NCBI RefSeq assembly: GCF_003640395.1
Contig: NZ_RBZQ01000006.1
Span: 241,121 to 305,120, forward strand
Direction: 5' to 3'
Length of the DNA stretch: 64,000 nucleotides
DNA from: Stutzerimonas urumqiensis
Lineage (GTDB): Bacteria > Pseudomonadota > Gammaproteobacteria > Pseudomonadales > Pseudomonadaceae
In this document: in pieces, positions 1 to 9,209 of the stretch
Numbering within the stretch: position 1 is the stretch's first letter
Layout of the letters: each line of letters opens with the position of its first letter
Notes under the pieces: generated by a model
What the model saw: the letters and a program-made list of their open reading frames with translations, nothing else
The model's database searches: none
Told to the model about the DNA's origin: nothing
Program-made: the position numbers and the translations under genes

Positions 1-1665
1 ATCACCGAGGGCGCGCGGCAGCGCTTCGAACAGGCGCAGTGGCAGGAGGCGCAGCAGGCCTCCGCTGCGCGGATTCGGCTCTACGAGGAGAAGGTCGCCG
101 AGACCGGCGAGGCGCTGCGTGCGCACTTCGCTGACCTGGATCTGTTGCAGGTCGAGCGCTGGCCCGAGGTCAAGCAGGCCTACATCGACCTGATTGACGT
201 GCGGCTGGACGATGAGCTGTCCGAGACCTGGTACAACTCGATCTTCTGCTGCCTGTTCAGCCATGACTGCATCAGCGACAACACTATGTTCATCCACAGC
301 ACGCGTCCGGCCGTGCGCCTTCATGCGCGCCCGGCGCAGACACGCGTGTACCGGCCGGCGGGCGATCTGGCCGGCATGCTGCGGCGGATGCTCGACGAGT
401 ACGCCTTCGCCGTGCCTTACGAGGACATCGATCGGGACGTCGAGCGCCTGCTCGGCGAGCTGGTCGACTGCCTGCCCGACTGGGTCTGCAAGGACCCGCA
501 GCTGACCGTCGAGCTGTTCTCCTCGGTGCTCTATCGCAACAAGGGCGCCTATCTGGTCGGGCGCATCCAGACGCTCGACGAGCAATGGCCGCTGGTGATT
601 CCGCTGCTCAACCGCGAAGGCCGCGGCATCGTCCCCGACACGCTGATCACCGACGAGGCCGAGGTTTCGATCATCTTTTCCTTCACCCGCTCGTACTTCA
701 TGGTGGAAGTGCCGGTTCCGGCGGAGTTCATCGGCTTTCTCAAGCGCATCCTGCCCGGCAAGCACATCGCCGAGCTGTATACCTCCATCGGCTTCTACAA
801 ACAGGGCAAGTCGGAGTTCTACCGCGCGCTGATCAACCACCTGGCGACGACCGACGACCGCTTCGTCATGGCGCCGGGCGTGCGCGGCATGGTCATGAGC
901 GTGTTCACGCTGCCGGGCTTCAACACGGTGTTCAAGATCGTCAAGGACCGTTTCTCGCCGACCAAGAACATCAGCCGCGACACCGTCATCGAGAAGTACC
1001 GGCTGGTGAAGAACGTCGACCGCGTCGGGCGGATGGCCGATACCCAGGAGTTCGCCGACTTCCGCTTTCCGCTGGCCAAGTTCGAGCCGGAGTGCCTGGC
1101 CGAGCTGCTGGAGGTCGCGCCCTCGACCGTGGTGGTGGAGGGCGACACCGTGCTGATCCGCCATTGCTGGACCGAACGCCGCATGACGCCGCTCAACCTC
1201 TATCTGGAATCGGCCAGCGAACAGCAGACCCTCCAGGCGCTGGAAGACTACGGGCTGGCGATCAAGCAACTGGCCGCGGCGAACATCTTCCCGGGCGACA
1301 TGCTGCTCAAGAACTTCGGCGTCACCCGGCACGGCCGCGTGGTGTTCTACGACTACGACGAGATCTGCTACCTGACCGAGGTGAATTTTCGCTACATCCC
1401 GGAGGCGCGTTACCCCGAGGACGAGTTGTCCTCGGAGCCCTGGTACTCGGTCGGGCCGAACGACGTCTTTCCCGAGGAGTTCCCGCGCTTCCTGTTCGCC
1501 GACCAGGCCCAACGCCGGTTGTTCGCGCGGCTGCATGGCGATCTGTACGACGCCGACTACTGGAAGAGCCTTCAGCAGGCCATCAATGCGGGCAAGGTGA
1601 TCGATGTCTTTCCCTACCGGCGCAGGGCGTCGGATGCCGAGCGAACCCATCGAGCGGAGCATTGA
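1..1665 (+). CDS. aceK: Isocitrate dehydrogenase kinase/phosphatase (5' truncated by the window)
   Basis: The reading frame is open from base 1, so the true start lies outside the window; 554 codons are visible. AceK phosphorylates and dephosphorylates isocitrate dehydrogenase in the cytoplasm and so controls flux between the TCA cycle and the glyoxylate shunt. Family signatures are seen: an N-terminal segment with QRFEQAQW, the ATP-site region [13 protein letters not shown], the block [17 protein letters not shown], and the catalytic stretch [20 protein letters not shown] followed by EICYLTE. The C-terminus is complete. A good intrinsic terminator follows, so it does not appear to be co-transcribed with the receptor downstream. 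Identity is secure from the conserved blocks. Confidence 0.95.
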   Translation: MTEGARQRFEQAQWQEAQQASAARIRLYEEKVAETGEALRAHFADLDLLQVERWPEVKQAYIDLIDVRLDDELSETWYNSIFCCLFSHDCISDNTMFIHSTRPAVRLHARPAQTRVYRPAGDLAGMLRRMLDEYAFAVPYEDIDRDVERLLGELVDCLPDWVCKDPQLTVELFSSVLYRNKGAYLVGRIQTLDEQWPLVIPLLNREGRGIVPDTLITDEAEVSIIFSFTRSYFMVEVPVPAEFIGFLKRILPGKHIAELYTSIGFYKQGKSEFYRALINHLATTDDRFVMAPGVRGMVMSVFTLPGFNTVFKIVKDRFSPTKNISRDTVIEKYRLVKNVDRVGRMADTQEFADFRFPLAKFEPECLAELLEVAPSTVVVEGDTVLIRHCWTERRMTPLNLYLESASEQQTLQALEDYGLAIKQLAAANIFPGDMLLKNFGVTRHGRVVFYDYDEICYLTEVNFRYIPEARYPEDELSSEPWYSVGPNDVFPEEFPRFLFADQAQRRLFARLHGDLYDADYWKSLQQAINAGKVIDVFPYRRRASDAERTHRAEH

Positions 1666-1721
1666 TCGCCGATCGCTGTCCATTGCAGGCTCGCCGGTTC
1701 GCCGGCAGGCCCAAGACGATA

Positions 1722-1749
1722 AGGCCGTGCGTCGACACGGCCTGTTTTG
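1722..1749 (+). terminator. Intrinsic terminator after aceK
   Basis: An 8-bp perfect stem (AGGCCGTG at 1722-1729, CACGGCCT at 1736-1743) with a 6-base loop is followed by GTTTTG. It lies 57 bases after the aceK stop and 40 bases before the next start. Confidence 0.8.
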
Positions 1750-1788
1750 CCTGGGTGCGAATCCCTCTAGCCGAACAAGGACAGTGCC

Positions 1789-3834
1789 GTGTCGTTTCAC
1801 ACCAATCACAACACCTGCGGCGCCTGGCTGCTGGCCGCGGCCACAGCCGGCCTGTCGCCGCTCGCCTGCGCCCAGGAGGCGCTCGAGACCGAGCCGCTGA
1901 TCATCACCGCGCCGCGCACCGAGTCGGCCTGGATTCGCACGCCGGCCGCCGTCGGTAGCGTGTCGTCCGCCGATGTCGAAGGCGAGCAGCGGCTTGCGCT
2001 CGATCGTCTGCTGGCGCCAATCCCCGGCGTGCTGACGCAGAACCGCTACAACCTGGCCCAGGGCATGCGCCTGTCGATTCGCGGTTTCGGCGCGCGGGCG
2101 AGCTTTGGCGTGCGGGGCGTGCGGGTGCTGGTCGATGGCGTACCGCTGACCATGCCTGATGGGCAGACCGAACTGGACGGCCTGGACCTCGGTTTGGTGG
2201 AAAATGTCGAGGTCCTGCGTGGCCCGGCTTCGACGCTGTACGGCAACGCCGCCGGTGGCGTGCTGCTGATCGAGACCCGCGAGCCTCCGGCCGTGCCTTA
2301 TACGCAACTCGACCTGAGCGTCGGCGAGCTGGGCTATCGCCGGGCGCGTGTCGAGGCCGGCACCAGCGTGGGCGACTGGGGCGGGCTGGTCGCGTTCAGC
2401 CGGACCGAGCTCGACGGCTATCGCGAGCACGGCTACGCCGAGACCTACAACGTCACCGGCAAGCTGAAGTGGTACGCCACCGCCGGCCAGCTGGGATTGA
2501 CCGTGAATGCCATCGACAACCGCATCGAGGATCCGGGCGGCCTGCGGATAGGCGAGGTCCGTGCGGATCGCGATCAGGCGGCGCCGAACAACCTGCGCTT
2601 CGGCGGCGACGAGACGATTCGCCAGCAGCGCATGGCGCTGATCTGGGATGGCTACGCACCGGGCGAGGACAGCTACCGGCTGCGCACCTGGTACGGGCAT
2701 CGCGATTTCGCCAACCGCCTGCCGTTCCAGGACGGCGGGCAGGGCGCGTTCGACCGGCATTTCGCCGGCGCCAGCGCGCAGTACACCCATCGCACCACCG
2801 CATTCGGCCTGCCGCATGCCGTGACCGGCGGGGTGGATGTGGAGGCGCAACGCGATAACCGCACGCGTCATGACAATCTGCTCGGCGAGCGCGGCGCACT
2901 GACCAGCGACCAGCGTGAAAAAGCCGACAGCTGGGCGTTGTTCGTCGAAGACCAGGTCAGCCTGGGCGAACGCTGGCTGGCGGCGCTTGGCGCCCGCTAT
3001 GACGTGGTCGAACTGGAAGTCGACGATGCCTTCGTGACGGCCACCGATCCGGACGAATCCGGTTCGCGCAGGCTCGAGGACTGGAACTACAGTGCCGGCC
3101 TTAGTTACCGGCTCGATGCGCACCACAGTCTCTACGGCCGTGTTGCCACCTCCTTCGAGACGCCGACCATCAACGAGCTGGCCAACCCGGCCGGCGGCGG
3201 CTTCAACCCGTCGCTGGGCCCGGCGCAGGCGTTCAACCGTGAGGTTGGGCTGAAGGGCGAGTGGTCCGATCTGCGCTACGAGGTCGCGATCTTCCGCGTC
3301 GATATCGAAGACGAGCTGGTGCCCTACACTCTGGCAGGGCAGGCCGGGCGCAGCTATTACCGCAACGCCGGCGAATCGCGCCGCGACGGCCTCGAGGCGA
3401 GCCTGGACTGGCGCTTCGCGCCGAGCTGGCAGCTCATCGCGGCCTACACCCTCAACGACTTCGAGTACGTCGACTACCGGACCGAGGACGGTGTGTTCGA
3501 CGGCAACCGGCTGCCGGGCATCGCCCGCCAGGCGCTGTTCACCGAACTGGCCTACGAACGCGACGGCTGGTACGGCCGCATCAACCTCAATGCCTTCGGC
3601 CCCCAGTACGCCGACGATGCCAACCAGACCCGCATCGGCGGCTATGCGCTGATCAACCTGCGGCTGGGCAAGCGCTTCGAATGGGCCGGCCAGCAGTTCG
3701 AGCCTTACCTCGGTATCGACAACCTGGCCGACCGGGACTACTACGACAATATCCGTATCAACGCGACCTTCGGCCGCTACTTCGAGCCGGGGCCGGGGCG
3801 CACCCTCTACGCCGGGCTCAAGGCGACGTTCTGA
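1789..3834 (+). CDS. TonB-dependent outer-membrane receptor, PqqU/YncD-like
   Basis: This is a 681-residue outer-membrane receptor with a GTG start preceded by AAGGA. A signal peptide ends near LACA-QEALE at about residue 28. A plug domain (about 40-155) contains LSIRGFGARASFGVRGVR and VLRGPASTLYGNAAGGVL. A 22-strand barrel follows and ends in the C-terminal Phe (LKATF) expected for Bam insertion. Several blocks (VDGVPLTMPDGQTE, SFETPTINELANPA, GIARQALF, YADDANQTR) are those I associate with E. coli YncD/PqqU, the receptor for the cofactor PQQ. That substrate assignment is inference from family resemblance; siderophore or other cofactor uptake is the alternative. It is a single gene between two unrelated units. 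Confidence 0.8.
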   Translation: MSFHTNHNTCGAWLLAAATAGLSPLACAQEALETEPLIITAPRTESAWIRTPAAVGSVSSADVEGEQRLALDRLLAPIPGVLTQNRYNLAQGMRLSIRGFGARASFGVRGVRVLVDGVPLTMPDGQTELDGLDLGLVENVEVLRGPASTLYGNAAGGVLLIETREPPAVPYTQLDLSVGELGYRRARVEAGTSVGDWGGLVAFSRTELDGYREHGYAETYNVTGKLKWYATAGQLGLTVNAIDNRIEDPGGLRIGEVRADRDQAAPNNLRFGGDETIRQQRMALIWDGYAPGEDSYRLRTWYGHRDFANRLPFQDGGQGAFDRHFAGASAQYTHRTTAFGLPHAVTGGVDVEAQRDNRTRHDNLLGERGALTSDQREKADSWALFVEDQVSLGERWLAALGARYDVVELEVDDAFVTATDPDESGSRRLEDWNYSAGLSYRLDAHHSLYGRVATSFETPTINELANPAGGGFNPSLGPAQAFNREVGLKGEWSDLRYEVAIFRVDIEDELVPYTLAGQAGRSYYRNAGESRRDGLEASLDWRFAPSWQLIAAYTLNDFEYVDYRTEDGVFDGNRLPGIARQALFTELAYERDGWYGRINLNAFGPQYADDANQTRIGGYALINLRLGKRFEWAGQQFEPYLGIDNLADRDYYDNIRINATFGRYFEPGPGRTLYAGLKATF

Positions 3835-4090
3835 CCGTATGACTCCGCCCGGCGAACTCATGTCGGCGGTACCGGTCGCACCTTATGAGGGCCGGCGCAT
3901 CGGTGACGATGCGAGGCCTCCGATGTCGGGCCAGGCGGCACGGCCCGAGCGGCGCTGGCTGCGGCCGGCGCAGGAGCGGGCGTCACGGAATGAATCAAGT
4001 CGCCGCACCGGTGGCAATGGGCTAGGCTGTCAGGCAGGCAGCATGCGCCGCCGGCGGTACCCAACCATTGCGTTGTAGGAGGGTCGATTC

Positions 4091-4213
4091 ATGAAAGCAT
4101 GGCTCAATCGTGTCAGCTGGAACCTGGCGGTGCTGTTGGGGTGGGTCGAACCCCCGCGGCCGCAGCCGATTCCGGTCCGGGTCCAGCCTCGCCGGGCGCC
4201 GCCGCGCCGTTGA
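4091..4213 (+). CDS. 40-residue micro-protein of unknown function
   Basis: A short frame starts MKAWLNRVSWNLAVLLGWVE and continues into a Pro/Arg-rich basic tail. It is supported by a strong ribosome-binding site (GTAGGAGGG, 7 bases before ATG) and it ends 10 bases before the convergent cobA stop. The first 20 residues could form one amphipathic or membrane-associated helix. I recall similar very short W/L-rich proteins with PQP-type tails in Pseudomonas but cannot confirm homology. Function is unknown. The rest of the 3835-4090 interval shows nothing I can call. Confidence 0.5.
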   Translation: MKAWLNRVSWNLAVLLGWVEPPRPQPIPVRVQPRRAPPRR

Positions 4214-4223
4214 GCCTGCCCCG

Positions 4224-4961
4224 TCAGGCGGTGTGCTCCAGCACGGAGACCGCCGCCTGAGCCGCCACCTCACCGATCACCAGAATCGCCGGGCTCTTGA
4301 GCGCGAAGGTGAGCGCGTGGGCGGCCATTTCGCCGAGCGTCGTGCGGCATTCGCGTTGCTGTGGCAGTGAGGCATTTTCGATCATCGCCACAGGTGTCGA
4401 CGCGGGGAGCCCACCGTCGAGCAATCCACTCTGAACCTGCTCCAGCCGCGCCACGCCCATGTACACGACCAGCGTCGTGCCGGTGTTGGCCAGCGCCCGC
4501 CACTGGAGGCTGCTTTCGTCGAGCGTGTGGGCGGTGACCAGCGTGACGCCCCGTGCCACGCCACGGTGCGTGAGCGAGATGCCGCATTGCGTGGCCCCGG
4601 CCAGTCCGGCGGTGATGCCGTTGACCAGCTCGACCTCGATCCCGCGTGCGGCCAGCCAATCGGCTTCTTCCTTGCCGCGTCCGAAGATGCAGGGGTCGCC
4701 GCCTTTCAGGCGCACCACGCACAGGCCCTGCCGCGCGTAGCGCGCCATCAGCCGATGGATGAACGCCTGCGGTGTCGAGCGACAGCCGCCGCGCTTGCCG
4801 ACAGGAATCACCCGCGCGTTCGGGCAATGCTCGAGAACGGCGGGGTTGACCAGATCGTCGATCAGCACCACCTCGGCTTCACCCAGTGCGCGCACCGCCT
4901 TGAGCGTAAGCAACTCCGGATCGCCCGGACCCGCACCGACCAGCCAGACTTTCGCTGCCAT
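4224..4961 (-). CDS. cobA: Uroporphyrinogen-III C-methyltransferase (SUMT), nitrate-cluster copy
   Basis: This 245-residue single-domain methyltransferase converts uroporphyrinogen III to precorrin-2 with two SAM, the first step to sirohaem. SUMT signatures are visible: VWLVGAGPGDPELLTLKA at the N-terminus, VRLKGGDPCIFGRG in the middle and VVYMGVARLEQV further on. The start at 4961 is chosen because GAGGAA lies 6 bases upstream and homologues begin at this point; the frame also extends to 5045 without such support. It lacks the CysG dehydrogenase/chelatase domains, so it only makes precorrin-2. It is last in the nas unit, 76 bases after nasA. Sirohaem is needed by nitrite reductase, which is not encoded in this window. 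Confidence 0.92.
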   Translation of the reverse strand: MAAKVWLVGAGPGDPELLTLKAVRALGEAEVVLIDDLVNPAVLEHCPNARVIPVGKRGGCRSTPQAFIHRLMARYARQGLCVVRLKGGDPCIFGRGKEEADWLAARGIEVELVNGITAGLAGATQCGISLTHRGVARGVTLVTAHTLDESSLQWRALANTGTTLVVYMGVARLEQVQSGLLDGGLPASTPVAMIENASLPQQRECRTTLGEMAAHALTFALKSPAILVIGEVAAQAAVSVLEHTA

Positions 4962-5037
4962 GCCATTTCCTCGTCGGGCATTGCCCGTACCTCGTTTGCT
5001 TCCGGCGCCGCCGTGGGCGAGCGCCGATCGTCCTGTG

Positions 5038-7746
5038 CTACGCATCGACCGGCTGCCGAGCGATCAGGCGTCGGATTTCCGGGATGCAGGAGCCACATTG
5101 GGTGCCGCAGCCCAGCTCGCGCTTGAGGCCCTCGAGATCGAGCCCGGCGGCGATTCCGGCGCAGACACGCGCCTGGCTGATGTCCATGCAGTTGCACAGC
5201 GTCTTGCCGGCGGGAGCGGTCGTCGCCCGTGGCGCCTCGCTCAGCGGCGCGAGCAGCCAGGGTCGCAGCGCCGGGTCGAGTGTGCCGTCCTGCCAAAGCT
5301 GCTTGAGCCAATCCCGTGCAGCGGTTTCGCCCGCCAGGCGCAGCGACAGCAGGCGTCCCTGTTCCACGCGTACCCGCTTGCCGACGGCGCGGCGTGGATC
5401 GTCATAAGTCAGGACCGGTCCGTCGGCGAGATCCAGCAGGCGGTCGATCATCTCCAGCCATTCGCTGCCGGGCGCGTCCTGGCGTGCGGCGCGGATCACC
5501 AGGGCCGCGCGGTCCCGCCCGGCGAGCGAGAAGCTGGCGTAGTCAAAGCCTTCGAACATCGGCCGCACGGCTTCGAGCCGCGCCTGCACGCGGCCCTCGG
5601 CGAGCGCGAAGAAGTGCCACGGCAGGTCGACCCGTTCAATCTCGATGCCGGCGTGCTTGAGTTCCGGTTGCTGCGACAGGGGATCGCGCGCCGGCAGGGT
5701 CAGCGCGTTGATGCCAAGCCCTTTCAGAAAGCGGTCGCCCCAGTGCATCGGCACGAAGGCCTGCTCCGGCCGCAGGCTGGGATCGGCCTGCACCGGCAGC
5801 ACGAGCCCGGCGCGGCGACTGCGCACGCGCACCAGCTCGCCCTCGACGAGGCCACGCTGCGCCAGCGTCTGCGGGTGCAGGCCGAGCAACGGCTGCTCGA
5901 CGTGACCGAACAGCCGGGCCGCCGTGCCGGTGCGGCTCATGCCGTGCCAGTGGTCGCGCAGTCGGCCGGTGTTGAGCGTGAGCGGGTAACGCGTGTCGCG
6001 CGATTCAATCGGCGGAACGTAGGCATCGGCGATGAAGCGGGCTCGACCGCTAGGCGTCGGGAACCGTCCGGCGGCGTACAGGCGTGCGGTGCCCGTTGCG
6101 GCGCCGGTAGGGAAGGGCCACTGCTGCGGGCCGTGCACGTCGATCCGGGCGTAATCGAGGCCGCTGTAATCCAGATCGCGGCCGGCGGTGAGCGCCTTGT
6201 ATTCCTCGAACAGGGCCTGGGGCGTCTGGAAGTCGAACAGACTTGGCGCCCCCGGACGCAGGTGACGCTCGAGGCGACGCGCGAAATCGCAGGCGATGGC
6301 CCAGTCAGGACGTGCCTCGCCGGGTGCGGGTACCGCCTGGCGCACGCGGCTGATGCGCCGCTCGGAGTTGGTCACCGTGCCGTCCTTTTCCCCCCAGCTC
6401 GCGGCCGGCAGCAGCAGATCGGCGTGGCGACAGGTTTCGGTCGTGGCGAAGGCTTCCTGCACCACCACGAAGGGGCAGGCGGCGAGCGCCTGGTGCACGC
6501 GCTGCTGATCGGGCAGCGACTGCGCGGGGTTGGTGCAGACGATCCACAGGGCCTTGATCCGCCCGTCATGCACCGCTTCGAACAGCTCGATCGCCGACAG
6601 CCCCGGCTGTGCCGGCACGGCGGGCACGCCCCAGTAGGCGGCGACCTCGGCACGGTGCGCGGGATCGGCGACTTCGCGATGCCCCGGCAGGAGGTTGGAC
6701 AGGCTGCCCGTCTCGCGGCCGCCCATCGCATTGGGCTGGCCGGTGAGCGAGAAGGGGCCGGCGCCAACCCGGCCGATCTGGCCGGTGGCCAGGTGCAGGT
6801 TGATCAGCGCGCTGTTCTTCGCGCTGCCGGCGGTCGACTGGTTGAGCCCCATGCACCACAGGGACAGAAACGACGCCGCACCGCCGATCATTTGAGCGCA
6901 GGCGAAGAGGTCACGGACGTCGATACCACAGCGCTCGGCCACCTGCGCCGGCGTGTAATCCTGCACCAGCGCTTCGAGTGCGTCGAAGCCTTCGGTATGC
7001 GACGCGATGAAGCCGCGATCGACGTGTCCGTCCCGAAGCAGCAGGTGCAGCAAGCCGTGGAACAGCGCAACGTCGGTGCCTGGCAGGATCTGCAGGTGCA
7101 GGTCGGCCAGCTCGCAGGTGTCGGTGCGCCGCGGGTCGACGACGATCACTTTCATTTGCGGGCGCCTGGCACGAGCTTCTTCGAGCCGGCGGAACAGCAC
7201 GGGGTGGGCGTAGGCCATGTTGCTGCCGGCGATGAGCAGGCAATCGGTCTGCTCGATGTCTTCGTAGCAGCACGGCGGTGCATCGGCGCCGAGGCTGCGC
7301 TTGTAGCCGACCACGGCCGAAGACATGCACAGGCGGGAGTTCGAATCGAGGTTGTTGGTGCCCACCAGGGCGCGGGCGAGCTTGTTGAAGGCGTAGTAGT
7401 CCTCGGTCAGCAACTGGCCGGATACGTAGAAGGCCACGCTCTCGGGCCCATGCTGGCGGAGCGTGTCGGCGAATACGCCGGCGGCATGGTCCAGCGCGCT
7501 GTCCCAGGCGACACGGCTGCGCGGCAGCCCCTTGCCCAGGCGCAACTCAGGGTGCAATGCACGCGCATCCAGGTCGCCGGTGAGGTGCAGGGTCGTGCCC
7601 TTGCTGCACAACCTGCCGAGGTTGGCGGGATGGGATGAATCGCCCGCGACACCGAGAATGCGCTCGCCGTCATGCTCGATCAGCACGCCACAACCGACGC
7701 CGCAGTAGCAGCAGGTCGAGGCCGTGGTTCGGGCGGGCCGGGTCAT
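5038..7746 (-). CDS. nasA: Assimilatory nitrate reductase, catalytic molybdenum subunit
   Basis: This 902-residue cytoplasmic Mo-bisMGD enzyme reduces nitrate to nitrite. An N-terminal [4Fe-4S] motif is seen (Cys12, Cys15, Cys19, Cys47). The molybdenum ligand Cys140 lies in SRLCMSSAVVGYKRSLG. A molydopterin dinucleotide-binding domain follows (LTLNTGRLRDHWHGMSRTG region). The C-terminus is a BFD-like [2Fe-2S] domain (LCNCMDIS ... GCGTQCGSCIPEI, about 845-890), as in Klebsiella-type NasA. The start codon overlaps the stop of the upstream FAD subunit (ATGA), so the two are translationally coupled. The unit is read from a sigma-54-type promoter through a putative ANTAR leader near 9.1-9.2 kb. 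Confidence 0.95.
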   Translation of the reverse strand: MTRPARTTASTCCYCGVGCGVLIEHDGERILGVAGDSSHPANLGRLCSKGTTLHLTGDLDARALHPELRLGKGLPRSRVAWDSALDHAAGVFADTLRQHGPESVAFYVSGQLLTEDYYAFNKLARALVGTNNLDSNSRLCMSSAVVGYKRSLGADAPPCCYEDIEQTDCLLIAGSNMAYAHPVLFRRLEEARARRPQMKVIVVDPRRTDTCELADLHLQILPGTDVALFHGLLHLLLRDGHVDRGFIASHTEGFDALEALVQDYTPAQVAERCGIDVRDLFACAQMIGGAASFLSLWCMGLNQSTAGSAKNSALINLHLATGQIGRVGAGPFSLTGQPNAMGGRETGSLSNLLPGHREVADPAHRAEVAAYWGVPAVPAQPGLSAIELFEAVHDGRIKALWIVCTNPAQSLPDQQRVHQALAACPFVVVQEAFATTETCRHADLLLPAASWGEKDGTVTNSERRISRVRQAVPAPGEARPDWAIACDFARRLERHLRPGAPSLFDFQTPQALFEEYKALTAGRDLDYSGLDYARIDVHGPQQWPFPTGAATGTARLYAAGRFPTPSGRARFIADAYVPPIESRDTRYPLTLNTGRLRDHWHGMSRTGTAARLFGHVEQPLLGLHPQTLAQRGLVEGELVRVRSRRAGLVLPVQADPSLRPEQAFVPMHWGDRFLKGLGINALTLPARDPLSQQPELKHAGIEIERVDLPWHFFALAEGRVQARLEAVRPMFEGFDYASFSLAGRDRAALVIRAARQDAPGSEWLEMIDRLLDLADGPVLTYDDPRRAVGKRVRVEQGRLLSLRLAGETAARDWLKQLWQDGTLDPALRPWLLAPLSEAPRATTAPAGKTLCNCMDISQARVCAGIAAGLDLEGLKRELGCGTQCGSCIPEIRRLIARQPVDA

Positions 7747-9062
7747 GCCGGTTGCTCCGAAACGGTAAGCCTGTGGGCGGTCGGGAGCGCCTGGCGGGCG
7801 AGGTCGGTGGTCGTTTCGCCGCTGCCGGTGACGCTGCCGCTGTCGGTGTGTTGATGCCCGGTCGGCCCGAACATCAGGCGATCGCGCAGGTCACTCAGGT
7901 TCCGGCGTTCGCGGACCTGGCGCAGGTACCAGCCGCTGTCGCGGGTATCGCCGTACAGGCAGGCGCCGACCAGCCGGTCGCCGCGCATGACAAGTTTCTT
8001 GTACACGCCGGCGACGGGGTCGCGCAGGGTGATGCTTTCGGTGCCTTCGCCGCCCAGGAAGTCGCCGGCCGAGAACAGGTCGATGCCGGTGACCTTCAGC
8101 TTGGTCGAAGTCACCGAGCCCTCGTAGCGCGAGAAGCCGAGCATCGCCAGGTGATTGGCGCAGACCCTGGCCTGCTCGAACAGCGGTGCGACCAGACCAT
8201 AGCCGACGCCGCGGTGGCTGACGCATTCGCCGACGGCGTAGATGCGCGGGTCGTAGGTTTGCAGGGTGTCGTTGACCAGGATGCCGCGATGGCAGGGCAA
8301 GCCCGCCTGCTGGGCCAGTTCGCTGTTGGGGCGGATACCGGCGGCCATCACCACCAGGTCGGCCGGCAGGGTTTCGCCGTCGGCCAGGCGCACGGTGCGA
8401 ACGCGGCCTCGCTCATCGCCGATCAGGTCGGTCGTCTGCCGGTTCAGCAGAAAGCGCAGGCCACGCGATTCCAGCTCCATCTGCAACAGCTCGGCGGCGG
8501 CGCGGTCGAGCTGGCGCTCCATCAGCCACTCGCCGAGGTGCACCACCGTGACGCTCATGCCGCGCAGGGCCAGCCCGTTGGCCGCTTCCAGGCCGAGCAG
8601 GCCACCGCCGATGACCACCGCATGGCGATGCGTGCGGGCGGTTCGCAGCATGGTCTCGGTGTCGGCGATGTCGCGGTAGCCGATGACGCCGTCCAGCCGG
8701 TTGCCGGGAATCGGCAGCGTGAAGGGCCGCGACCCGGTGGCAATGAGCAGGCGGTCGTAACGCGCTTCGGTGCCGTCGTCGGCGATGACGCGCCGGCGTA
8801 CGCGGTCGATCGTCACCACGGTCCGCCCGGTCAGCAGGCGAATGCCGTTGGCCGCATACCAGGAGGTCGGGTTCAGGACGATGTCATCGAAGGTCCGCTC
8901 GCCCGCCAGGACCGGCGACAGCAGGATGCGGTTGTAGTTGGGGTGCGGCTCGGCGCCGAACACGGTGATGTCATAGAGCGCGGGCGAGAGCTCGAGCAGC
9001 TCCTCGAGCGTGCGGATGCCCGCCATGCCGTTGCCGATCACCACCAGTCTGAGTTTCTTCAT
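7743..9062 (-). CDS. NAD(P)H/FAD oxidoreductase, electron-transfer subunit of assimilatory nitrate reductase (NasC/NasB type)
   Basis: This 439-residue flavoprotein resembles the N-terminal half of NirB: VVIGNGMAGIRTLEELLEL (FAD), PNYNRILLSPVLAG, LLIATGSRPF, a second nucleotide-binding motif VVIGGGLLGLEAANGLALRG, and YAVGECVSHRGVGYGLV. It stops before the [2Fe-2S] and sirohaem/[4Fe-4S] domains of a full NirB (about 850 residues), so it cannot reduce nitrite itself. Its overlap with nasA and its size fit the separate NADH-oxidising partner of NasA known in Klebsiella and Bacillus. The ribosome-binding site GGAGGA lies 6 bases before the ATG. The last ~35 residues are poorly conserved and Ser/Thr-rich. 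Confidence 0.85.
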   Translation of the reverse strand: MKKLRLVVIGNGMAGIRTLEELLELSPALYDITVFGAEPHPNYNRILLSPVLAGERTFDDIVLNPTSWYAANGIRLLTGRTVVTIDRVRRRVIADDGTEARYDRLLIATGSRPFTLPIPGNRLDGVIGYRDIADTETMLRTARTHRHAVVIGGGLLGLEAANGLALRGMSVTVVHLGEWLMERQLDRAAAELLQMELESRGLRFLLNRQTTDLIGDERGRVRTVRLADGETLPADLVVMAAGIRPNSELAQQAGLPCHRGILVNDTLQTYDPRIYAVGECVSHRGVGYGLVAPLFEQARVCANHLAMLGFSRYEGSVTSTKLKVTGIDLFSAGDFLGGEGTESITLRDPVAGVYKKLVMRGDRLVGACLYGDTRDSGWYLRQVRERRNLSDLRDRLMFGPTGHQHTDSGSVTGSGETTTDLARQALPTAHRLTVSEQPA

Positions 9063-9108
9063 GCCGTCCTCCGCGTCCGGTCTGCCGGATCGCGCTGTCG
9101 TATCGATG

Positions 9109-9146
9109 AAAAGGCGTCCGTCGGTTGCCCGTCAGGGGACGCCTTT
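9109..9146 (-). terminator. Leader terminator upstream of the nas reductase unit
   Basis: On the minus strand AAAGGCGTCC (9146-9137) pairs perfectly over 10 bp with GGACGCCTTT (9119-9110). The stem ends in TTTT (9112-9109), then C. It lies 47 bases before the start codon at 9062, inside the mRNA leader. Its 5' arm overlaps the loop and 3' arm of the P2 hexaloop hairpin, so the two structures are mutually exclusive. That is the layout of an antitermination switch. Confidence 0.8.
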
Positions 9147-9189
9147 GTCCCGATCCGCTCACTGGAAGGCGGCACCCAACGTTGGGGCC
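9136..9189 (-). promoter_or_regulatory. Two-hairpin ANTAR-target RNA (NasT/NasR-type antiterminator), nas reductase leader
   Basis: Two hairpins with 6-base loops are seen in the minus-strand leader. P1 (9189-9171) has stem CCC/GGG with loop AACGTT. P2 (9151-9136) has stem GGGAC/GTCCC with loop AAAGGC. Both loops carry A at position 1 and G at position 4, the established signature of RNAs bound by ANTAR-domain regulators. P2 shares bases with the terminator arm directly downstream. By analogy, NasT binding to P1-P2 would prevent termination when nitrate is present. NasT/NasS are not encoded in the window. Confidence 0.75.
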
Positions 9190-9209
9190 ACGCTCGTTGC
9201 CGCAACCGT

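Noticed and set aside
4759..7638. 959-codon open frame on the plus strand
   Set aside because: It is the antisense of nasA and cobA. Its composition is His/Arg/Gln/Ala-rich without domains, typical of opposite-strand frames in high-GC DNA; nasA has full motif support.
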